DNA of 64,000 nt from Polaromonas sp. (GTDB lineage: Bacteria; Pseudomonadota; Gammaproteobacteria; Burkholderiales; Burkholderiaceae_C), in the NCBI RefSeq assembly GCF_029945895.1, contig NZ_JAQSDL010000122.1:41750-105749 (forward strand), read 5' to 3'. Position numbers and translations under genes: made by a program. How positions within the stretch are numbered: position 1 is the stretch's first letter; each line of letters opens with the position of its first letter. Below the pieces are notes generated by a model. That model was not told where the DNA came from. It did not search any database and saw nothing but the letters and a program-made list of their open reading frames with translations. Below, in pieces: positions 44,761 to 54,975 of the stretch.

Positions 44761-46383
44761 TCATGGCCCGTCATTGTGTACCAGCGGCAGGCGCACGGTG
44801 GCGTCCAGGCCGGCAATACGCCCATGGTCCTCGCGGTTTTCCAGCGTGATGCTGCCGTCCAGCGCCTGCGTGATCTCGCGGCAGATCGCCAAACCCAGGC
44901 CCGAGCCGTGGCGCACGTTGCCGGCCGAAAACGGCTGGTACAGGCGGGCTGCCAGTTCGCCGGAAATGCCCGGCCCGCTGTCGCTGACGGTCAGGGCCAG
45001 GTAGCGCGCGTCGGTGACGAGCCGCACCGACAGCGAGCCGCCGCGCTGGCTGTGCTTGATCGCGTTGTGCATCAGGTTGCGGCAGAGTTCGCCCAGCATC
45101 CATTCATGCGCATTGACGCTGGCCGCCGTGGTTTCGATGTCGAATTCCAGGTCCTTCTCTGCAATCAGCGGCGCCAGGTCCAGCGCGACCGCGCGCACGA
45201 TGGTGTCCATGTCCACGGGCCCCAGGTCCGCCTGCTGGCGCAGCTGCTCCACCTTGGCCAGTGCCAGCATCTGGTTGGCCAGCAGCGTGGCGCGGTCCAC
45301 GGTCTGGTTGATCTCGGCCAGGGCCGCCTGGGCGTCCATGTCGCCGCGCAGCGCCGACTGAACCTGCACCTTCAACACCGCCAGTGGCGTGCGCAGCTGG
45401 TGCGCTGCGTCGCGCACAAAACGTTTCTGGTTGTCCAGCAGGTGCTGCAGCCGTCCCATGACCTCATTGGTGGCGTCCACCAGCGGCAGCAGCTCACGCG
45501 GCGCGTCCGGTGCGGCAATGGCGGTCAGGTCGCCCTCGGGGCGCGCCTGCAGCTCGGCGCTGAGACGGCGCACCGGGCGCGTGGCGCGCTGCACCACCAC
45601 CACGGCCACCAGGGCGATGACGGCCAGCAGCAGCGCCTGGCGCCACAGGGTGTCGACCAGGATCTTGCGCGCCAGCGTGGTGCGCAACTCCAGGGTTTCG
45701 GCCACCTGGATGACGGCCATGCCGCGTCCGTTCGAGCTGGCCACCGGCTGCAGCAGCACGGCCACCCGCACGGCGTCGTCCACGTAGACATCGTCGTAAA
45801 AATCGACCAGCGCCGAATAGGGCGGTTTGGCCGGAATGCGACCGCGCCAGAACGGCAGTTGGGCGTAACCCGACACCATTTCGCCATTGAGGCTGGACAC
45901 CCGGTAAAAAAGCCGGCTCTGGTTGTCGGCCTCGAAGGCTTCCAGCGCCGCATAGGGCACGGTCACGCGCAGTTCCGACTGTCCGTCGTAGCCGCTCACG
46001 TCCAGCTGCTCGCCGATGGATTTGGCCGAGGCCAGCAGCGTGCGGTCATAGGCGGTGTTGACGGCGCCCAGCGTCTGGCGGTACAGGGTGGCCGTGTTGA
46101 TGATGATCAGCAGCCCCACAGGCAGCAGAATGCCCAGCAGAAGGTAGCGCCGGAGCGATAGGGCCCCCACGCTTTTCACTTCGTGTGCCTCTGGCGTTGC
46201 GCTGCCCCTTTCACCGGAAGAAGGGGCTGTGCCTGCCTGGGGCGGCCCGGCGCTGAAGGCTTTGTCCCCCCCGCTTTTTACTTCGTGTGCCTCCGGCGTT
46301 GCGCTGCCCCTTTCACCGGAAGAAGGGGCCGTGCTTGCCTGGGGCGGCCCGGCGCTGCGCACGCCGGCCTCAACATCTTTCAT
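44761..46383 (-). CDS. tctE: TctE-like sensor histidine kinase with a repeat-derived N-terminal extension
   Basis: The inner-membrane sensor of the TctDE two-component system, which governs tricarboxylate uptake. After residue 75 it looks standard: membrane helix about 80-98, a periplasmic sensor domain, a second helix about 245-265 and HAMP. The H-box is RDAAHQLRTPLAVLKV, followed by NLMHNAIKHS and DSGPGIS/GSGLGLAI for ATP binding. Residues 1-75 are an unusual extension with two nearly identical 28-residue units (about 10-37 and 44-71), each the translation of a family B repeat. The ATG overlaps the tctD stop (ATGA), so the extension is probably translated. Confidence 0.92.
   Translation of the reverse strand: MKDVEAGVRSAGPPQASTAPSSGERGSATPEAHEVKSGGDKAFSAGPPQAGTAPSSGERGSATPEAHEVKSVGALSLRRYLLLGILLPVGLLIIINTATLYRQTLGAVNTAYDRTLLASAKSIGEQLDVSGYDGQSELRVTVPYAALEAFEADNQSRLFYRVSSLNGEMVSGYAQLPFWRGRIPAKPPYSALVDFYDDVYVDDAVRVAVLLQPVASSNGRGMAVIQVAETLELRTTLARKILVDTLWRQALLLAVIALVAVVVVQRATRPVRRLSAELQARPEGDLTAIAAPDAPRELLPLVDATNEVMGRLQHLLDNQKRFVRDAAHQLRTPLAVLKVQVQSALRGDMDAQAALAEINQTVDRATLLANQMLALAKVEQLRQQADLGPVDMDTIVRAVALDLAPLIAEKDLEFDIETTAASVNAHEWMLGELCRNLMHNAIKHSQRGGSLSVRLVTDARYLALTVSDSGPGISGELAARLYQPFSAGNVRHGSGLGLAICREITQALDGSITLENREDHGRIAGLDATVRLPLVHNDGP
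46161..46255. repeat. Family B element in tctE, copy 1 of a tandem pair
   Basis: GCCCCCACGCTTTTCACTTC, GCGCTGCCCC, a loop, GAAGAAGGGGC and CCTGGGGCGGCCCGGCGCTG. It forms, with the next copy, a direct repeat of about 95 bp coding for the kinase N-terminus. Confidence 0.85.
46265..46356. repeat. Family B element in tctE, copy 2 of a tandem pair
   Basis: Same block order as the preceding copy with only scattered differences. The high identity indicates a recent tandem duplication. Both copies keep the kinase reading frame open. Confidence 0.85.
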
Positions 46384-47063
46384 TGCGTGTCCACTTTCAG
46401 CAAATAACCCAGCCCGCGCAAGGTGACCAGGGTCACGCCGGTGTGCGCCATCTTCTTGCGCAGGCGGTACACCACCACCTCGACGGCTTCGTACTGCACA
46501 TCGGCCTCGCCAGGAAACACCAGCTCGAACAGTTTTTCCTTGGACACCGCCTGGCCGGGCTTGACGATCAGGGCCTGCAGCAGGGCCAGCTCGCGCGGTG
46601 TGAGTTCGAGGATCTGGTCGCGGTGGTAAATCGCGCCGCTGTCTTTTTCGTAACGAAGCTGGCCCACCAGGTGGTCGCCGGCCCCCGGCTCGCTGCCGGA
46701 TGCCGTGCGTCGGCGGCTCAGCGCGCGCAACCGGGCCTCGAGTTCGTCGAGGTCAAAAGGTTTGGGCAGGTAGTCGTCGGCCCCCAGGTTCAGGCCAACA
46801 ATGCGGTCGCCCACCGTGCCGCGGGCCGTCAGGATCAGTACCGGCGTGGCCAGCCCCTGACGGCGCGCCTGCTCGAGCACCTGCAGCCCGTCCAGCCCGG
46901 GCAGGCTCAGATCCAGCACCACCACGTCGGGCTGGGCCGCTGTCCATAACGCCAGCGCCTTGCGGCCGTCGGTGCAGCCCAGCACCTCCATGCCGCGCCG
47001 GCCCAGGGCGCGCTGCAGCGCAGCCTGCATGGACGGGTCGTCCTCGATCAGCAGCAATTTCAT
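46380..47063 (-). CDS. tctD: TctD-like response regulator
   Basis: An OmpR-type response regulator of 227 residues from the ATG at 47063 (MKLLLIEDD); an ATG four codons upstream is possible. The receiver domain has the acidic pair in LIEDDPS, the phospho-acceptor Asp in VVVLDLSLPG and the Lys in DYLPKPFD. The winged-helix domain ends with VVVYRLRKKM and LRGLGYLL. It stands divergent from tctC across about 130 bp, which should contain its binding sites; a 13-bp dyad GTTGGTAACCAAC occurs at 47167-47179. Confidence 0.93.
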   Translation of the reverse strand: MKLLLIEDDPSMQAALQRALGRRGMEVLGCTDGRKALALWTAAQPDVVVLDLSLPGLDGLQVLEQARRQGLATPVLILTARGTVGDRIVGLNLGADDYLPKPFDLDELEARLRALSRRRTASGSEPGAGDHLVGQLRYEKDSGAIYHRDQILELTPRELALLQALIVKPGQAVSKEKLFELVFPGEADVQYEAVEVVVYRLRKKMAHTGVTLVTLRGLGYLLKVDTQ

Positions 47064-47196
47064 GGGGGTCAGCATGGGGAAGACATTCGCATCAGCATGG
47101 GCGGGACATTAGCACTTTCCCTAGGGTTTTCGGACAGCAGTTTGACAGACAGGAAGCGCATCATCGGTTGGTAACCAACACCACAAGGAGACATGC

Positions 47197-48156
47197 ATGC
47201 GTCGCGATACCTTTTTGAAATCCCTGGCCGCCCTGGCCGCCACCGGGGCTTTCCCCCTGTCGGCTCTGGCTGCCGCCAATGTGAAGATGATGATTCCGGC
47301 CAACCCCGGCGGCGGCTGGGACACCACCGGCCGGGCCCTGGGCAAGGCGCTGACGGACTCGGGCGCTGCGTCCACCGTCAGTTATGACAACAAGGGCGGC
47401 GCTGCCGGCGCTCTGGGCCTGGCCCAGTTCATCAACGGCAGCAAGGGCGACCCCAATGCCCTGATGGTCATGGGTGCCGTCATGCTCGGTGGCCTCATCA
47501 CCGGCAAGCCGCCGGTCAGCCTGTCGCAGGTCACCCCGATCGCGCGCCTGACCAGCGAGTACAACGTGTTTGTGCTGCCTGCCAACTCGCCCTTCAAGAC
47601 CATGGCCGACGTGGTGGCCCAGCTCAAGAAAGACCCCGGCAGTGTCAAGTGGGGCGGCGGTTCGCGCGGATCCACCGAGCACATCGCCGCGGCCATGATT
47701 GCACGCGAAGTCGGCGTGGACCCCTCCAAGATCAACTACGTCGCTTTCCGGGGCGGCGGTGAAGCCACCGCAGCCATCCTGGGCGGCAACGTCACCGTGG
47801 GCGGCAGCGGCTACAGCGAATTTGCCGAATACATCAACACGGGGAAAATGAAGGCGCTGGCCGTCACTTCCGACACCCGCCTCAAGGGCGTCAACGTGCC
47901 CACGCTCAAGGAGCAGGGCATCAATGTGGTGATTGGCAACTGGCGCGGCGTTTACGGTGCACCCGGCATTTCGGCTGCCGAGCGTCAGGCGCTGACCGAG
48001 ATGATTCTCAAGGCCGTCAAGTCCAAGAGCTGGATGGAAGCCTCCGAGAAAAACAACTGGACACCCGCCGTGCTGACCGGCGCCGCCTTCGACAAGTTTG
48101 TCGATGACGACATGGCCAGCCTGCGTGCCACCATGGTCAAGTCGGGCATGGTCTGA
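47197..48156 (+). CDS. tctC: TctC-type tricarboxylate-binding protein (Bug family)
   Basis: Periplasmic receptor of the tripartite tricarboxylate transporter, 319 residues. AAGGAGACATGC precedes the ATG. The signal peptide (twin-Arg-like MRRDTFLKSLAALAATGAF) ends near ALAAAN. Bug-family landmarks are IPANPGGGWDTTGRALG and a KGGAAGALGL loop. Citrate-like substrates are typical for the family, but the actual ligand is unknown. The next gene is 141 bp downstream across a strong nested hairpin. Confidence 0.93.
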   Translation: MRRDTFLKSLAALAATGAFPLSALAAANVKMMIPANPGGGWDTTGRALGKALTDSGAASTVSYDNKGGAAGALGLAQFINGSKGDPNALMVMGAVMLGGLITGKPPVSLSQVTPIARLTSEYNVFVLPANSPFKTMADVVAQLKKDPGSVKWGGGSRGSTEHIAAAMIAREVGVDPSKINYVAFRGGGEATAAILGGNVTVGGSGYSEFAEYINTGKMKALAVTSDTRLKGVNVPTLKEQGINVVIGNWRGVYGAPGISAAERQALTEMILKAVKSKSWMEASEKNNWTPAVLTGAAFDKFVDDDMASLRATMVKSGMV

Positions 48157-48179
48157 GGTTGCTGGTCTGAGGCTGCTGG

Positions 48180-48240
48180 TCTGGGGCCCGCCGGGTTGAC
48201 GGGGCGGCCCTGACCGCCCTTTGTGGGCCCGGGCGCCAGA
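48180..48240. repeat. Nested hairpin between tctC and tctB
   Basis: Outer arms TCTGGGGCCCG (48180-48190) and CGGGCGCCAGA (48230-48240, one mismatch) and inner arms GGGCGG (48202-48207) and CCGCCC (48214-48219) share one centre at about 48210. There is no T-run, so mRNA stabilisation is more likely than termination. Confidence 0.65.
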
Positions 48241-48297
48241 CGGCCGTCGCGGCGGCAAGGGTCCCGGATCCGGTCGGGGAAGCCGGCCCGTACTTCA

Positions 48298-48834
48298 ATG
48301 AAAAAAAAACGCATGACACAAGAAAACCCTTCTCGCACGCAAATCCGTTTGCAGACCCTGGTCGGTGCTGGCGTGGTCCTGCTCGCCCTTGGACTGGCGG
48401 CAGGTGCGATCAGCATTCCTTCGGCGGCGGGTTATGGCGGCGTCGGCCCCAACTTCCTGCCGTGGCTGATCTCGCTGGCGCTGCTCGTTTGCGGCGTCTT
48501 CATCGTGCGCGAGGCCCGCACCGGCGGCTTTCGCTTCCTGGAGGAACCCACGGATGGGGTTCACGGCCACTGGCCGGGTTTTGCCTGGGTGTCGGCGGGC
48601 CTGCTGGCCAATGCGGCTCTGATTACCACCATCGGCTTCATCTTCAGTTGCACCCTGTGTTTTGTGCTGGCCGTGCAGGGGCTGCGCGGTGCGGAAGGCC
48701 GGGCCGACCGGCGCCCGGTGGCCTGGCTCAAGGACGTGCTGATCGGCCTCGCGATTTCCGCACCGGTGTTCTGGACCTTCACGAAATTCCTGGCGATCAA
48801 CCTGCCGGGCCTCACCTCCACCGGCTGGCTGTAA
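48298..48834 (+). CDS. tctB: TctB-family small membrane subunit
   Basis: The small, four-helix membrane subunit of the tripartite tricarboxylate transporter. The ATG at 48298 gives 178 residues (MKKKRMTQ); a later ATG at 48313 is also plausible because no ribosome-binding site stands out. Hydrophobic helices lie at about 22-44, 55-72, 94-128 and 145-165. GYGGVGPNFLPWLISLAL is typical for TctB. It ends 3 bp before tctA. Confidence 0.88.
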   Translation: MKKKRMTQENPSRTQIRLQTLVGAGVVLLALGLAAGAISIPSAAGYGGVGPNFLPWLISLALLVCGVFIVREARTGGFRFLEEPTDGVHGHWPGFAWVSAGLLANAALITTIGFIFSCTLCFVLAVQGLRGAEGRADRRPVAWLKDVLIGLAISAPVFWTFTKFLAINLPGLTSTGWL

Positions 48835-48837
48835 ATC

Positions 48838-50340
48838 ATGGACATCTTCAACCAGTTGCTGCAGGGCTTCGCCACGGCGGCCACACCGGTCAACCTGCTG
48901 TGGTGTTTTGTGGGCTGTGCGCTGGGTACGGCCATCGGCGTGTTGCCAGGCATCGGGCCCGCTGTGGCGGTGGCCATGCTGCTGCCCATCACCGCCAAGG
49001 TCGAGGCCACGGCCTCCATGATCTTTTTTGCCGGGATTTATTATGGCGCCATGTACGGAGGCTCCACCACCTCCATCCTCTTGAACACGCCGGGCGAAAC
49101 GGCCAGCATGGTCACGGCGATGGAAGGCAACCGCATGGCCAAGAGCGGTCGCGCCGGTGCCGCGCTCGCCACGGCGGCCATCGGCTCGTTTGTGGCCGGC
49201 ACGATTGCCACGGTGATGGTCACCCTGTTTGCGCCCATCGTGGCGGAACTGGCCGTCAAGCTCGGCCCGCCCGAATATTTCATGCTGATGTTGCTGGCCT
49301 TCACCACCGTCAGTGCGGTGCTCGGCAAAAGCACGGTGCGCGGCCTGACAGCCCTGTTTGTCGGACTCGCAGCGGGCCTGGTCGGGCTGGACCAGATTTC
49401 CGGCCAGGCGCGCTACACCGGTGGTGTGCCCGAGCTTCTGGACGGAGTCGAGATCGTGCTGGTGGCGGTCGGCCTGTTCGCGGTGGCTGAAGCCATGTAT
49501 GCCGTGCTTTACGAGGGCCGCGTGGGCGAGTCGCAGAACAAGATGAGCCGGGTCCACATGACAGGGCGGGACTGGCGCCGTTCCTGGCCGGCCTGGCTGC
49601 GCGGCACGGCGATTGGCGCACCGTTCGGCTGCATTCCTGCCGGTGGTACCGAGATCCCGACCTTCCTCAGTTATGCCGCCGAGAAAAAGCTGGCCAAGGG
49701 CAGCGACCAGGCCGAGTTCGGCACGGCCGGCGCCATTGAAGGGGTGGCCGGGCCCGAGGCTGCCAACAACGCCACGGTCACCGCGGCCATGATCCCGCTG
49801 CTGACGCTGGGTATTCCGACCTCCAACACCACGGCGATTCTGCTCGGGGCCTTCCAGAACTACGGCATCCAGCCGGGGCCGCAGCTGTTCACCTCCTCGT
49901 CGGCCCTGGTGTGGGCGCTGATTGCGTCGCTCTACATCGGCAATGTGATGCTGCTGGTGCTGAACCTGCCGCTGGTGGGACTGTGGGTCAAGCTGCTGAA
50001 AATTCCCAAACCTTACCTGTACGCCGGCATCCTGATTTTTGCGACGGTGGGCGTCTACGGCATGCGGCAAAGTGCGTTTGACCTGTTCCTGCTTTATGGC
50101 ATTGGTGTGCTCGGGGTGGTGATGCGGCGCTTCGATTTTCCGACCGCGCCCGTGGTGGTGGGCATGATCCTGGGCCCGCTGGCCGAAGCGCAGCTGCGCA
50201 ATGCCATGTCGATCGGCGAGGGCAGTGCGATGGTGTTTCTGCAGCGGCCCATGTCGGTGGTCCTGATCGTGGTGGTGCTGGCGGTGCTGATCCTGCCGCG
50301 CCTGGCCAAACGCTGGTCGGCACGCCGGCTCGCGGCCTGA
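48838..50340 (+). CDS. tctA: TctA-family large membrane subunit
   Basis: The 12-helix permease of the tripartite tricarboxylate transporter, 500 residues, normal length. The TctA signature [19 protein letters not shown] is near residue 40, and the second conserved region includes [22 protein letters not shown] (cited in part) near residue 63. [18 protein letters not shown] is near residue 325. It completes tctC-tctB-tctA next to the regulators tctDE. Confidence 0.95.
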   Translation: MDIFNQLLQGFATAATPVNLLWCFVGCALGTAIGVLPGIGPAVAVAMLLPITAKVEATASMIFFAGIYYGAMYGGSTTSILLNTPGETASMVTAMEGNRMAKSGRAGAALATAAIGSFVAGTIATVMVTLFAPIVAELAVKLGPPEYFMLMLLAFTTVSAVLGKSTVRGLTALFVGLAAGLVGLDQISGQARYTGGVPELLDGVEIVLVAVGLFAVAEAMYAVLYEGRVGESQNKMSRVHMTGRDWRRSWPAWLRGTAIGAPFGCIPAGGTEIPTFLSYAAEKKLAKGSDQAEFGTAGAIEGVAGPEAANNATVTAAMIPLLTLGIPTSNTTAILLGAFQNYGIQPGPQLFTSSSALVWALIASLYIGNVMLLVLNLPLVGLWVKLLKIPKPYLYAGILIFATVGVYGMRQSAFDLFLLYGIGVLGVVMRRFDFPTAPVVVGMILGPLAEAQLRNAMSIGEGSAMVFLQRPMSVVLIVVVLAVLILPRLAKRWSARRLAA

Positions 50341-50355
50341 GGCCAGGGTATATAT

Positions 50356-50411
50356 AAAAATAGGCGCTCAGCCCTTTCTCCGCGGGCGCAAGCAGCTATC
50401 AAAAAAAGAGC
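50356..50411 (+). repeat. Family A element downstream of tctA
   Basis: Forward copy with GCTCAGCCCTT, GGGCGCAAGCAGCTAT, CAAAAAAA and GAGC. Its GCCC/GGGC hairpin is intact. It separates tctA from the sigma-54 activator gene. Confidence 0.8.
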
Positions 50412-50484
50412 AGACTACATGCCGGTCGGTGTGTGATGCACCTGGCCGGCGCTGCTGGCGCAAGCGCCGCGCTACCATCTGCGC

Positions 50485-51984
<1,500 letters not shown>

Positions 51985-52036
51985 TACAAATGACTGATAG
52001 TAATACAATATTAATGTCTTATAAACAGTCACTTCA

Positions 52037-52073
52037 GATCAGTGATCAAAAAAACCTTTATAGATCAATGATC
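52037..52073. promoter_or_regulatory. Paired palindromes upstream of the sigma-54 promoter (candidate activator sites)
   Basis: Two 11-bp perfect palindromes of the form GATCA-N-TGATC lie at 52037-52047 and 52063-52073, 26 bp centre to centre, in an AT-rich stretch. They sit at about -64 and -38 relative to the predicted start. They are good candidates for dimer sites of the adjacent activator. Confidence 0.6.
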
Positions 52074-52079
52074 TTTTTC

Positions 52080-52095
52080 TGGCACGACATGTGCA
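52080..52095 (+). promoter_or_regulatory. Sigma-54 (-24/-12) promoter of the Liv-type operon
   Basis: TGGCACGACATGTGCA matches the consensus TGGCACG-N4-TTGCA at all but one position and keeps the exact spacing of the GG and GC elements. Transcription should start near 52106, about 24 nt before the first gene. Confidence 0.85.
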
Positions 52096-52129
52096 ATCAT
52101 GGTGCATCGCCCAACAACAGGAGACATCC

Positions 52130-53323
52130 ATGCATCGTCGCAACCTGATCGCGCTTGCCGCCATCGCCACCGCTTTTGTTTCCCCGCTGGCCCTGAGTCA
52201 GTCCAAAGAAGTCAAGATCGCCATCATTGCCAGCAAGACGGGCCCGCTGGAGGCCTACGCCAAGCAGACCATCGTCGGCTTTTACATGGGGCTGGATTAC
52301 GCCACCGGCGGCACCATGATGGTGGCGGGCAAGAAGCTCGTCGTGATCGAAAAGGACGACCAGGGCAAGCCCGACGTGGGCAAGGCAGCGCTGGCCGCCG
52401 CCTATGCCGATGAAAAGGTCGACATCGCCGTGGGACCGACGGCCTCGCCCGTGGCGCTGGCCATGCTGCCAGTGGCCGAGGAATACAAGAAGATCCTGCT
52501 GGTCGAGCCTGCCGTGGCCGACAGCATCACCGGCGACAAGTGGAACAAGTACATCTTCCGCACTGGCCGCAATTCCAGCCAGGATGCCGCTGCCAACGCC
52601 GTGGCGCTGGACCAGCCGGGCAGTGTGGTCGCCATTCTGGCCAACGACAACGCCTTCGGCCGCGATGGCGTGAAGGCCGCCAGGTCGTTCATGAAGAACG
52701 CCAAGATCGTTCACGAAGAGTACCTGCCGGTGGGCACCACCGACTTCACCGCCGGCCTGCAGCGCATTGTGGACAAGCTCAAGGATCAGCCGGGCAAGAA
52801 ATACCTGTCGGTGGGCTGGTCGGGCAGCCCCACACCCTTTCCGAAGATCGCTGACCTGGATCTTGAAAAGCGCTACGGCATCAAGCTCGCCACAGGCGGC
52901 AACATCCTGCCTGCCATGGTGGCCTACAAGAGCTTCCCGGGCATGGAGGGCGCGCTGTACTACTACTTCGGCATCCCCAAGAACCCGGTGAATGACGCGA
53001 TGGTGGCCCAGCACTACAAGCAGTTCAAGGCGCCGCCTGACTTTTTCACCGCGGGCGGTTTCTCGGCAGCCATGGCGGTTGTGACGGCGCTCACCAAAAC
53101 CGGCGGCGACACCAACACCAACAAGCTGATCTCCACCATGGAAGGCATGAGCTTTGACACGCCCAAGGGCAAGATGACTTTCCGCAAGGAAGATCACCAG
53201 GCCATGCAGAGCATGTTCCACTTCCGCATCAAGGCCGACCCTGCATTTGCCTGGGGCGTGCCCGAGCTGGTTCGCGAGATCAAGCCTGAAGAGATGAATA
53301 TCCCCATCCTCAACAAGCGCTAA
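52130..53323 (+). CDS. Liv-type ABC transporter binding protein (first of two)
   Basis: A periplasmic receptor of the branched-chain amino acid/amide type, 397 residues. The ATG at 52130 has CAGGAGACATCC upstream. The signal peptide MHRRNLIALAAIATAFVSPLALSQ is cut near residue 24. The mature N-terminus VKIAIIASKTGPLEAYAKQ fits family HAAT receptors. It is first in a sigma-54-controlled operon and separated from the ATPase gene by a large nested hairpin. The ligand is unknown; amino acid, amide or aromatic acid uptake are all known for this family. Confidence 0.9.
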   Translation: MHRRNLIALAAIATAFVSPLALSQSKEVKIAIIASKTGPLEAYAKQTIVGFYMGLDYATGGTMMVAGKKLVVIEKDDQGKPDVGKAALAAAYADEKVDIAVGPTASPVALAMLPVAEEYKKILLVEPAVADSITGDKWNKYIFRTGRNSSQDAAANAVALDQPGSVVAILANDNAFGRDGVKAARSFMKNAKIVHEEYLPVGTTDFTAGLQRIVDKLKDQPGKKYLSVGWSGSPTPFPKIADLDLEKRYGIKLATGGNILPAMVAYKSFPGMEGALYYYFGIPKNPVNDAMVAQHYKQFKAPPDFFTAGGFSAAMAVVTALTKTGGDTNTNKLISTMEGMSFDTPKGKMTFRKEDHQAMQSMFHFRIKADPAFAWGVPELVREIKPEEMNIPILNKR

Positions 53324-53465
53324 TTGAATCGGTGCCCGGCTACTGCGCGGGCACCATGCGTCGTTGGGCGGTGCGCGCCATCCTCACGTACCTTTAGTAC
53401 GTTCCGGTGGCGGTGCTCCGTCCGCCCAGCCTACTGCCCGCTCGCTACACCGTTCCCCGATTCAA
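53324..53465. repeat. 142-bp nested inverted repeat between receptor and ATPase genes
   Basis: Four pairs of arms share nearly one centre (about 53394-53397): TTGAATCGG/CCGATTCAA at the ends, GCGGGCA/TGCCCGC, GGGCGG/CCGCCC and ACGTAC-CTTTA-GTACGT at the core. The whole gap between the two genes is this element. It could form a very large stem-loop in the operon mRNA. Confidence 0.8.
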
Positions 53466-53476
53466 CGGGAATACCC

Positions 53477-54253
53477 ATGCTTCAAACCCACGAACTCACG
53501 ATCCGCTTTGGTGGCCACGTGGCGGTCAATGCTGTCAGCTGCACCTTTGCGCCTGGCACGCTGACGGCCATCGTCGGCCCCAATGGCGCAGGCAAAACGA
53601 CTTACTTCAACCTGATCTCCGGTCAGCTGAAGGCCAGCAGCGGCACGGTCACGCTCAACGGCGAGGAACTCTCAGGGATGGGCGTCTCTGCGCGCACCCA
53701 TGCCGGTCTGGGCCGGGCCTTCCAGCTGACCAATCTGTTTCCCAACCTCACGGTACTGGAGAACGTGCGCCTGGCAGTTCAGGCCACGCGGCATGGCGCG
53801 CATCGGCACGGCCTGAATTTGTGGAGCATCTGGAGCGACCACAAGGCGCTGGTCAATCGGGCCGAAGAAATTCTCGAGGCTGTGGCCATGGCGAACAAGG
53901 CGCAGATGCCGGTGGCCAGCCTGCCGCACGGCGATCAGCGCAAGCTGGAAGTCGCGCTGCTGATGGCGCTGGAGTCGCAGGTCTTCATGTTCGACGAACC
54001 GACGGCCGGCATGAGCACCGATGAGGCGCCGGTGATCCTGAACCTGATTCGCCAGTTGAAGCAGGACAAGACCAAAACAATTTTGCTGGTGGAGCACAAG
54101 ATGGACGTTGTGCGTGAACTGGCCGACCGAATCATCGTGCTGCACAACGGCACCCTGGTGGCCGATGGCGAGCCAGCCGAGGTGATTGCCTCGCCGGTGG
54201 TGCAAGAAGCCTACCTGGGTGTGGCTCCCGCGCCCGCAGGGGAGGCCGCATGA
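53477..54253 (+). CDS. livG: LivG-type ABC transporter ATPase
   Basis: Cytoplasmic ATPase of the Liv-type importer, 258 residues from the ATG at 53477 (MLQTHELTIRFGG). Frames further upstream translate the hairpin element and are not conserved. Walker A is GPNGAGKT, the LivG-typical ARTHAGLGRAFQLTNLFPNL follows, and Walker B is QVFMFDEPTAG. The signature segment reads LPHGDQRKLEVALLMA, a variant of the usual SYGQQR form. It overlaps livF by 4 bp. Confidence 0.93.
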   Translation: MLQTHELTIRFGGHVAVNAVSCTFAPGTLTAIVGPNGAGKTTYFNLISGQLKASSGTVTLNGEELSGMGVSARTHAGLGRAFQLTNLFPNLTVLENVRLAVQATRHGAHRHGLNLWSIWSDHKALVNRAEEILEAVAMANKAQMPVASLPHGDQRKLEVALLMALESQVFMFDEPTAGMSTDEAPVILNLIRQLKQDKTKTILLVEHKMDVVRELADRIIVLHNGTLVADGEPAEVIASPVVQEAYLGVAPAPAGEAA

Positions 54254-54975
54254 CGACCAACCTTCTGACACTGGAAGATGTGCACACCCACATCGGCGCG
54301 TACCATATCCTGCACGGGGTGGATCTCTCGATTCCGCGCGGCCAACTGACCATGCTGCTGGGCCGCAACGGCGCCGGCAAGACCACCACGCTGCGGACCA
54401 TCATGGGCTTGTGGCAGGCCTCGCAAGGGCGTGTCAGTTTTGCGGGACGCGACATCACCAGGCTCAACACGCCGCAGATCGCTGAACTCAATATTGCCTA
54501 CGTTCCCGAAAGCATGGGCATTTTCTCGGACCTGACCGTCAAGGAAAACATGCTGCTGGCCGCGCGCAGTGCCAGGCGGGCCAGCCAGATGGATGAGGAG
54601 CGGCTCAAGTGGATCTTTTCGTTGTTCCCGGCGGTGGAGAAATTCTGGAACCATCCAGCCGGCAAGTTGTCGGGCGGGCAAAAGCAGATGCTGGCGGTGG
54701 CGCGAGCCATCGTCGAGCCGCGTGAACTGCTGATCGTCGATGAACCCAGCAAAGGCCTGGCGCCGGCCATCATCAACAACATGATTGACGCGTTTGCGCA
54801 GCTCAAGGCCAGCGGCGTGACCATCCTGCTGGTCGAGCAGAACATCAACTTTGCCAAACGCCTGGGCGACACCGTCGCCGTGATGGACAACGGTGTGGTG
54901 GTTCATGCCGGGTCCATGGCCGAGCTGGCTGAAGACACGGCCTTGCAGCAATCGCTTTTGGGGCTTGCCTTATGA
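54250..54975 (+). CDS. livF: LivF-type ABC transporter ATPase
   Basis: Second ATPase of the importer, 241 residues. Walker A is GRNGAGKT, the signature is KLSGGQKQMLAVARA and Walker B is LLIVDEPSKGLAP. ATG overlaps the livG stop and its own stop overlaps livH, so translation is coupled. Motifs are all canonical. Confidence 0.94.
   Translation: MTTNLLTLEDVHTHIGAYHILHGVDLSIPRGQLTMLLGRNGAGKTTTLRTIMGLWQASQGRVSFAGRDITRLNTPQIAELNIAYVPESMGIFSDLTVKENMLLAARSARRASQMDEERLKWIFSLFPAVEKFWNHPAGKLSGGQKQMLAVARAIVEPRELLIVDEPSKGLAPAIINNMIDAFAQLKASGVTILLVEQNINFAKRLGDTVAVMDNGVVVHAGSMAELAEDTALQQSLLGLAL

Noticed and set aside
47142..47170. TTGACA hexamer upstream of tctC as a sigma-70 promoter
   Set aside because: No acceptable -10 hexamer follows at 16-19 bp, so I did not call a promoter.
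48295..50070. 591-codon minus-strand frame opposite tctB and tctA
   Set aside because: It is antisense to two well-conserved transporter genes and has the composition of a shadow frame.
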